Assembly (NCBI RefSeq): GCF_026627255.1 | Contig: NZ_JAPNLM010000048.1 | Location: 1-34,125 of the forward strand | DNA length: 34,125 bases | Origin: Streptomyces antarcticus | GTDB lineage: Bacteria > Actinomycetota > Actinomycetes > Streptomycetales > Streptomycetaceae | Reading direction: 5' to 3' | Shown here: positions 30,296-34,125 of the stretch, in pieces | How the letters are laid out: the number at the start of each line of letters is the position of its first letter | Position numbering within the stretch: the first letter of the stretch is position 1 | Notes under the pieces: generated by a model | What the model saw: only the letters and a program-made list of their open reading frames with translations | The model's database searches: none | What the model was told of the DNA's origin: nothing | Translations under genes and position numbers: made by a program

Positions 30296-30329
30296 GGGCC
30301 GACGGATGTCGGCCCAGCCCCGAAGGGGC
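30296..30329 (-). promoter_or_regulatory. Two adjacent hairpins upstream of the peptide gene
   Basis: A perfect 8-bp stem with a 4-nt loop (30296-30303 with 30308-30315) is followed by a 5-bp stem closed by TTC(G) (30317-30321 with 30325-30329). They lie 27-60 bp upstream of the peptide ATG. They may terminate the small genes upstream on this strand or structure the 5' leader of the peptide mRNA. Confidence 0.5.
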
Positions 30330-30433
30330 GTGCCTCACCAGCCCTGTTGTTTCCGGGCCGGTGAGGAGACGGGGAGTGGCGCGAGGCCACGGATGGAGCG
30401 AAGGCGGGATTCGTGCCGGAAGCCGGTCGCCGG

Positions 30434-30577
30434 TCAGAGACGGGGATCACCAGCGATGGCCAGGGCGACCACCAGGATGATGACGGCAGCGGCGCAGACG
30501 AGCACGGTGAGCTGTTGGCGCCAGCCCCACGGGGCTCGACCACGTACCCGGGGATCCCGATCCAAAGGGGCTTTCAC
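30434..30577 (-). CDS. Small single-pass membrane protein
   Basis: The encoded protein is basic at its N-terminus (KAPLDRDPRVRGRAPWGWRQQ) and has one strong membrane helix (LTVLVCAAAVIILVVALAIAG), ending DPRL. I take the GTG at 30577 as the start (47 residues). A GTG at 30658 would add 27 arginine-rich residues and overlap the preceding gene. Neither has a good ribosome-binding site. It lies 16 bp downstream of the 68-residue gene. Function unknown. Confidence 0.5.
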   Translation of the reverse strand: MKAPLDRDPRVRGRAPWGWRQQLTVLVCAAAVIILVVALAIAGDPRL

Positions 30578-30593
30578 CCTCGGGCAGTGGTCA

Positions 30594-30800
30594 CTACGCC
30601 GCCCCCGGCGGGATGGATGCCGGCCGAAGGGCACCGGCCGATGTCGACGTACCGCCACAGCGGGGGCACTCGCACGGGGGGTAGCGGCCGGGGTTGGAGA
30701 GGACGTCGAACGGGTCGCCTTCCAGGACCCGCGTGCTCGGCGACCACGTACGGCCCGAGTCCCGCGATACCCGGACGCTCATCCGGACGCGGCGTTCCAT
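30594..30800 (-). CDS. 68-residue small protein with a CxxC knuckle
   Basis: The product starts MERRVRMSVRVSRDSGRTWSP and includes LEGDPFDVLSNPGRYPPCECPRCGG, with a CxCxxC cluster that may bind zinc. Small proteins of this type occur widely in streptomycetes near XRE-type regulators, but no function is known to me. The ATG at 30800 has only a weak ribosome-binding site. It is divergent from the XRE regulator gene across 216 bp. Confidence 0.55.
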   Translation of the reverse strand: MERRVRMSVRVSRDSGRTWSPSTRVLEGDPFDVLSNPGRYPPCECPRCGGTSTSAGALRPASIPPGAA

Positions 30801-30942
30801 GACCAGGTCAGGGATCGTCCCCGACTGCCGTTCGCTCTGTGTCAGCAGTGCCCGCCGAATCGTTCGAGGCGGTCGTTTTCGGTCGCTTCGCCATGTCCGG
30901 AAGCATCGCGATCAGAACGACGGGCCAGAAAGGCCCAGCGGA

Positions 30943-30959
30943 TTACCCAACGTGGTTAA
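30943..30959. promoter_or_regulatory. Imperfect AT-rich palindrome upstream of the XRE gene
   Basis: TTACCCAACGTGGTTAA pairs at six of eight positions around a central C. Its low G+C stands out. It lies 58-74 bp before the XRE start and could be an autoregulatory operator. Confidence 0.35.
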
Positions 30960-31016
30960 CATTACCGTCGGTTGAGACCTTGAAGCGATGCGTAGCCGTC
31001 CTCCGGAGCGTGCCCG

Positions 31017-32375
31017 ATGCCCGAGCCACGTCGCACGAAGGAACTACCGGCAGGTCTGCTCGCCGATCCCGAAATGATCGACGCGTGCCGCGTGCGCGAC
31101 TTCGCGAGGGTCTTTCGCCTGGTCAAGGCGCGCGCAGGCATCTACCCGTCGATGATCGCGCGCCGGTGCGAGCTGACGCCGAGCCGGGTGGGGGAGGTGA
31201 TCGCGGGCCGACGGCAGCTCCTCCACATGGACGTGATCGAGCGGATCGCCGACGGGTTGCGCATCCCGGGGCACATGCTCGGACTTGCCCGACGGGCGTG
31301 GGAAACACCGGTCGCGCTTGCCGTGGCAGAGCGAGAGCCACCGGAGCCGGTGCATCCGCCCGCCGGGCTCAGGCCGCTTGCAGCCTTACCCGGGGTGGAG
31401 GTGGACAGCGTCCTCGTCTTGGCTGCCGGGACCAATCCGAGCCCTTCCACTCTCCAGGCGCTCCGGTCCTCGATCGAGGACTACTGGCGACGCGATGACG
31501 AGCACGGAGGGGAGACCCTCCGACCGGCCGTCGTCGGCCAGCTTCGATACGTCGAAGGACTGCTGAAGGGTCAGCGTCCGACGCCGATACAGAACGGCCT
31601 TTACGGCATCGCGGCAGAGCTGGCGCGGCTGACGGGTTGGACGTACTTCGACGCCCGGCAGTACCAGCAGGCCCGCGCGTACTTCTCGGAGGCTCTGCAA
31701 CTGGCCAGAGAGATCGACGACCATCCGTTCATGGCCAACGTGCTGGCCTGCATGAGCCTTCAAGCGACCTACCAGGAGAAGCCGGCGGACGCGCTCGCAC
31801 TGGTGTCTGCTGCCCAGGACCAGGCCCGTGCCGCCAGCGGGGCGACGCCGAGGGTGCGGGCGATGCTGGCCATGCGCGAAGCCTTCGCCCACGCGACCTT
31901 GGGAGACCGGAAGGCCACGCACAACGCGATCTCCGAGGCTCACAGCCAGTTCGAGCGTATCCACGAGGGCGACCCGGACCCGGCATGGGTGACGTACTTC
32001 GATGAGCCGAAGCTCATCGTGGACACCGGCATTGCGCACGGCCGTCTCGGGGAGGCTGCGATTGCCGAGCCCCTGATCGCGGATGCGCTGGCGCGGGAGG
32101 ATCCTGCGAACCAGCGGGGCCGGGCGTTCCATGCCTTCTGGCTGGCCCGCACGCAGCTCCAGCGGGGCGAGCTCGACCAGGCGTGCCACACGGCGATAGA
32201 GGCCCTGGTGCCTGCCGCAGCGGTGTCATCCGAGCGGGTGGCCGGGCACCTTCGCGAGTTCTACGAGCAGCTTGCGCCCTATCGCGAAGTGCCGGCCGCG
32301 GTCGCTTTCGAGGCACGTCTACGAGCGATGCTTCCCCCGCAGGATCAGCGGACCCCTTCGTCCATCAGGACGTAG
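31017..32375 (+). CDS. XRE-family regulator with TPR-like C-terminus and a TTA codon
   Basis: This 452-residue protein has an HTH_XRE domain at about residues 28-85 (VFRLVKARAGIYPSMIARRCELTPSRVGEVIAGRRQLLHMDVIERIADGLRIP). The remainder is helical with TPR-like repeats (YFDARQYQQARAYFSEALQLAREI, MANVLACMSLQATYQEKPADALALVSAAQDQARAA). Such XRE-TPR proteins are typical streptomycete regulators of neighbouring genes and often respond to a peptide or small ligand. The ATG at 31017 follows CCGGAG. Codon 124 is TTA (31386-31388), so its translation may depend on bldA. It converges on the NUDIX gene with a 31-bp overlap. It may control the peptide operon. Confidence 0.9.
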   Translation: MPEPRRTKELPAGLLADPEMIDACRVRDFARVFRLVKARAGIYPSMIARRCELTPSRVGEVIAGRRQLLHMDVIERIADGLRIPGHMLGLARRAWETPVALAVAEREPPEPVHPPAGLRPLAALPGVEVDSVLVLAAGTNPSPSTLQALRSSIEDYWRRDDEHGGETLRPAVVGQLRYVEGLLKGQRPTPIQNGLYGIAAELARLTGWTYFDARQYQQARAYFSEALQLAREIDDHPFMANVLACMSLQATYQEKPADALALVSAAQDQARAASGATPRVRAMLAMREAFAHATLGDRKATHNAISEAHSQFERIHEGDPDPAWVTYFDEPKLIVDTGIAHGRLGEAAIAEPLIADALAREDPANQRGRAFHAFWLARTQLQRGELDQACHTAIEALVPAAAVSSERVAGHLREFYEQLAPYREVPAAVAFEARLRAMLPPQDQRTPSSIRT

Positions 32376-32878
32376 AGGAGGCCGACCAGGGAGCCGCTGC
32401 TGACGATCTCGCGGCGGTCGATCATGTCCCGGACATTCGCCAGTGGGATCCACTCGACCCGGTCCGACTCGTTCTTCTCGGTCGGCGGCCCGTCGTACGT
32501 CGCACCGTCCGCGCGGAACAGGTGGTGCTGGGAGTCCGTGATGCCGTTCGCCGGTTCGGCGTAGATCAGCGGCTTCATCGGGCCCGGACGCCAGCCGGTC
32601 TCTTCGAGGACTTCACGGGCGGCAGCCTCGCCGGGGGTCTCGTCCGCTTCCACCAGGCCCATGGGCAGCTCCCAGGCCCACGCGTCCGTGATGAAGCGGT
32701 GGCGCCACATCATCAGGACCTCCTGGCGGTCGTTGAGCACGGCGGCCACGGACAGGTGGCGGAGCTTGACGACGTGGTGTTCCCAGCGGTGGCCGTCCGG
32801 CGTTTCGATGTCGGTGAGCCACAGGTTCACCCACTTGTTCTCGTAGATCGGACGTTCCCCGTGGATCTTCCACTGCAT
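32345..32878 (-). CDS. NUDIX hydrolase
   Basis: This 177-residue protein has a complete Nudix box at about 74-96 (GLVEADETPGEAAAREVLEETGW). It resembles the ADP-ribose pyrophosphatase-type branch, cleaving nucleoside diphosphates linked to another moiety. The ATG at 32878 gives the usual N-terminus (MQWKIHGERPIYENKWVNLWLTDIETPDG) and has GAGAGGGG upstream. It converges on the XRE gene. NUDIX-XRE pairs are frequent in streptomycetes, and a role in the peptide system is unproven. Confidence 0.9.
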   Translation of the reverse strand: MQWKIHGERPIYENKWVNLWLTDIETPDGHRWEHHVVKLRHLSVAAVLNDRQEVLMMWRHRFITDAWAWELPMGLVEADETPGEAAAREVLEETGWRPGPMKPLIYAEPANGITDSQHHLFRADGATYDGPPTEKNESDRVEWIPLANVRDMIDRREIVSSGSLVGLLYVLMDEGVR

Positions 32879-33108
32879 CGCTGCGGCCCCTCTCGATCGG
32901 TCTCCAGCATCGCAGAGCCAGACTGAACTACGCCTGCGTTCGCGCCAATTCGCGTCACAGTGACGAATATGGTGCGGGGTGCGCGCAGGGCTGGGCGGGG
33001 TGACGGGCACGACGACCGCTGTGCCAGTTCGGTGAAGCCGGCCGCTCCACCTTGCACCGGGTGTCGGGTGCGGGGCATGCTTCGCCGGGGCAAAGGGGAG
33101 TGATCATC

Positions 33109-34005
33109 ATGCCGGTGGACAGGCGGTCCGTGGTGACGGCGGTGTTGTGCGCCGCGGCGGCGTTGGGGGCCTCCGCCGCCGTGGCCGAGCTGGTGCCGCC
33201 GCCCGAGGGGGCGGCAACCGTACGGGCCAAGGCCGCACCGACCGCGACCGCGGCCGCGGCCGGGAGCGGGAACGCCACCAGGGACGCCACCGGGAGCGCC
33301 GCCGCGAACGACCCGTCGCGCTCGCGAACGGCGAAGCCGCAGCTCTCGCCCCCGCCGGGGATGACGCTGCCGCCCGCCGTGGTGCCGCAGCCCGGCGGGC
33401 CCGCGGCGTTCACCGGGGCGCTGTTCACGAAGGGCCTGGACGGCGACCACTTCTGCACCGCGACCGTCGTGCACAGCCCGGGCCGCGACCTCATCGTCAC
33501 CGCCGGGCACTGCCTGCTCGACGGCGAACAGGGCGAGGACGGCGCCGTCTTCGCACCGGCGTACGCGAACGGCGTCGCGCCGTACGGCACGTGGAAGCTC
33601 GAGCGGGTCTTCGAGGACGACCGCTGGGCGCAGGGCACGGACGACGACTACGACCTGGCCTTCGCCCGCCTGGCCCCCGACGCCCGGGGCCGGGACATCG
33701 AGGACGTGACCGGCGCCGCCGCGCTGGACACGAGCGGCCGCGCCGGTGAGGAGGTCACCGTCACCGGCTACCCCGCCGACCGCAAGGTGCCTCGTACCTG
33801 CACGGCGGTCGCGGTCCGCGAGAGCGCCACCGAGCAGCGCTTCGACTGCGCGGACTTTCCCGGCGGCACCAGCGGCAGCGCCTGGATCGCCCGCGACGGG
33901 AAGATCATCGGGATCCTGACGGGCGGCGACACCGACGACGTGTCGACCAGCACCGTCCTGGGGCCGTACGCGGCCTCGCTGTACGCCAAGGCCACCGCTT
34001 ACTGA
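33109..34005 (+). CDS. Exported trypsin-like serine protease
   Basis: This 298-residue protein starts with a signal peptide (RRSVVTAVLCAAAALGASAAVA), then a 70-residue Ala/Pro/Ser-rich segment that may be a propeptide or linker. The protease domain follows with the triad His134 (TAGHC), Asp182 (DDDYDLAFARL) and Ser255 (GGTSGSAW), and four cysteines. It is a V8/trypsin-like extracellular protease of unknown substrate. The ATG at 33109 follows AAGGGGAG, and a GTG at 33100 is too close to that tract. Its composition returns to the higher G+C of the left part. Confidence 0.9.
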   Translation: MPVDRRSVVTAVLCAAAALGASAAVAELVPPPEGAATVRAKAAPTATAAAAGSGNATRDATGSAAANDPSRSRTAKPQLSPPPGMTLPPAVVPQPGGPAAFTGALFTKGLDGDHFCTATVVHSPGRDLIVTAGHCLLDGEQGEDGAVFAPAYANGVAPYGTWKLERVFEDDRWAQGTDDDYDLAFARLAPDARGRDIEDVTGAAALDTSGRAGEEVTVTGYPADRKVPRTCTAVAVRESATEQRFDCADFPGGTSGSAWIARDGKIIGILTGGDTDDVSTSTVLGPYAASLYAKATAY

Positions 34006-34076
34006 CTTCGGCTCGCCAGGGTGATTCTCCACGGAGTGTCTGACGGGGCTGAGGTGTTGGCTGTATTCCGTGGTGT

Positions 34077-34125
34077 GTGAGGTATGCAGATGGGGGCGGG
34101 CTGACCGCCGAGGGACGTCGGCGCC
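34077..34125 (+). CDS. Start of an IS630-type transposase, cut by the window end
   Basis: From the GTG at 34077 the frame reads VRYADGGGLTAEGRRRR and runs off the window. (M/V)RY-x-x-GGGLT-x-E-x-R is the usual N-terminus of actinomycete IS630-family transposases. Only 16 residues are visible, so the call rests on this motif. No inverted repeat could be identified upstream. Confidence 0.5.
   Translation, partial: MRYADGGGLTAEGRRR

Overview
The window is high-G+C actinomycete DNA and almost certainly comes from a Streptomyces or close relative. The evidence is strong G/C third-position bias, many GTG starts, SARP-type regulation, an F420-type (Ddn-like) reductase, and TTA leucine codons that I found only in two regulators. 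I see no rRNA, tRNA or CRISPR array.

Left part (1-26,951): a dispersed acyl-CoA catabolic gene set is mixed with unrelated genes. The catabolic genes are an ADP-forming acyl-CoA synthetase, a flavin monooxygenase, DoxX plus a DUF35 Zn-ribbon/OB protein, a first thiolase-fold protein, an acyl-CoA dehydrogenase plus a Ddn-like reductase, an operon of a second thiolase-fold protein, a second DUF35 protein and a crotonase, an AMP-forming acyl-CoA ligase, and an amidohydrolase. All of their promoter regions carry the same 15-bp palindrome, CTGACG-N3-CGTCAG. There are seven copies, and I found none outside this gene set. A TetR-family regulator lies inside the block and is the obvious candidate ligand-responsive repressor. 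The enzyme mix (two CoA-activating enzymes, a dehydrogenase, a crotonase, and two thiolase-fold/DUF35 pairs of the Ltp2/ChsH2 retro-aldolase type) suggests breakdown of a hydrophobic carboxylic acid such as a steroid- or terpenoid-like side chain. The substrate cannot be read from sequence.

Interspersed genes include a PNPOx-family oxidase, a DUF3592-like gene broken by an in-frame TGA, a VOC-domain protein, a Ser/Thr kinase with a C-terminal PQQ-type propeller (AfsK-like), a cyclophilin, small membrane and secreted proteins, a methyltransferase, and an afsR homologue followed by a 56-residue AfsS-like repeat peptide. A SARP/AfsR-type direct repeat sits upstream of the peptide gene. The afsR homologue contains a TTA codon.

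Right part (about 26,952-32,900): an accessory block of visibly lower G+C. It holds a kinase-fold (APH-like) protein and a minus-strand operon encoding a 51-residue peptide, a JmjC/cupin-4 oxygenase and an aldo/keto reductase, with a perfect 11-bp hairpin between peptide and oxygenase. Two tiny proteins, an XRE/TPR regulator with a TTA codon and a NUDIX hydrolase follow. The block looks like a small RiPP-type peptide-modification system that I cannot assign to a described class. The window ends with an exported trypsin-like protease and the first codons of a probable IS630-type transposase.
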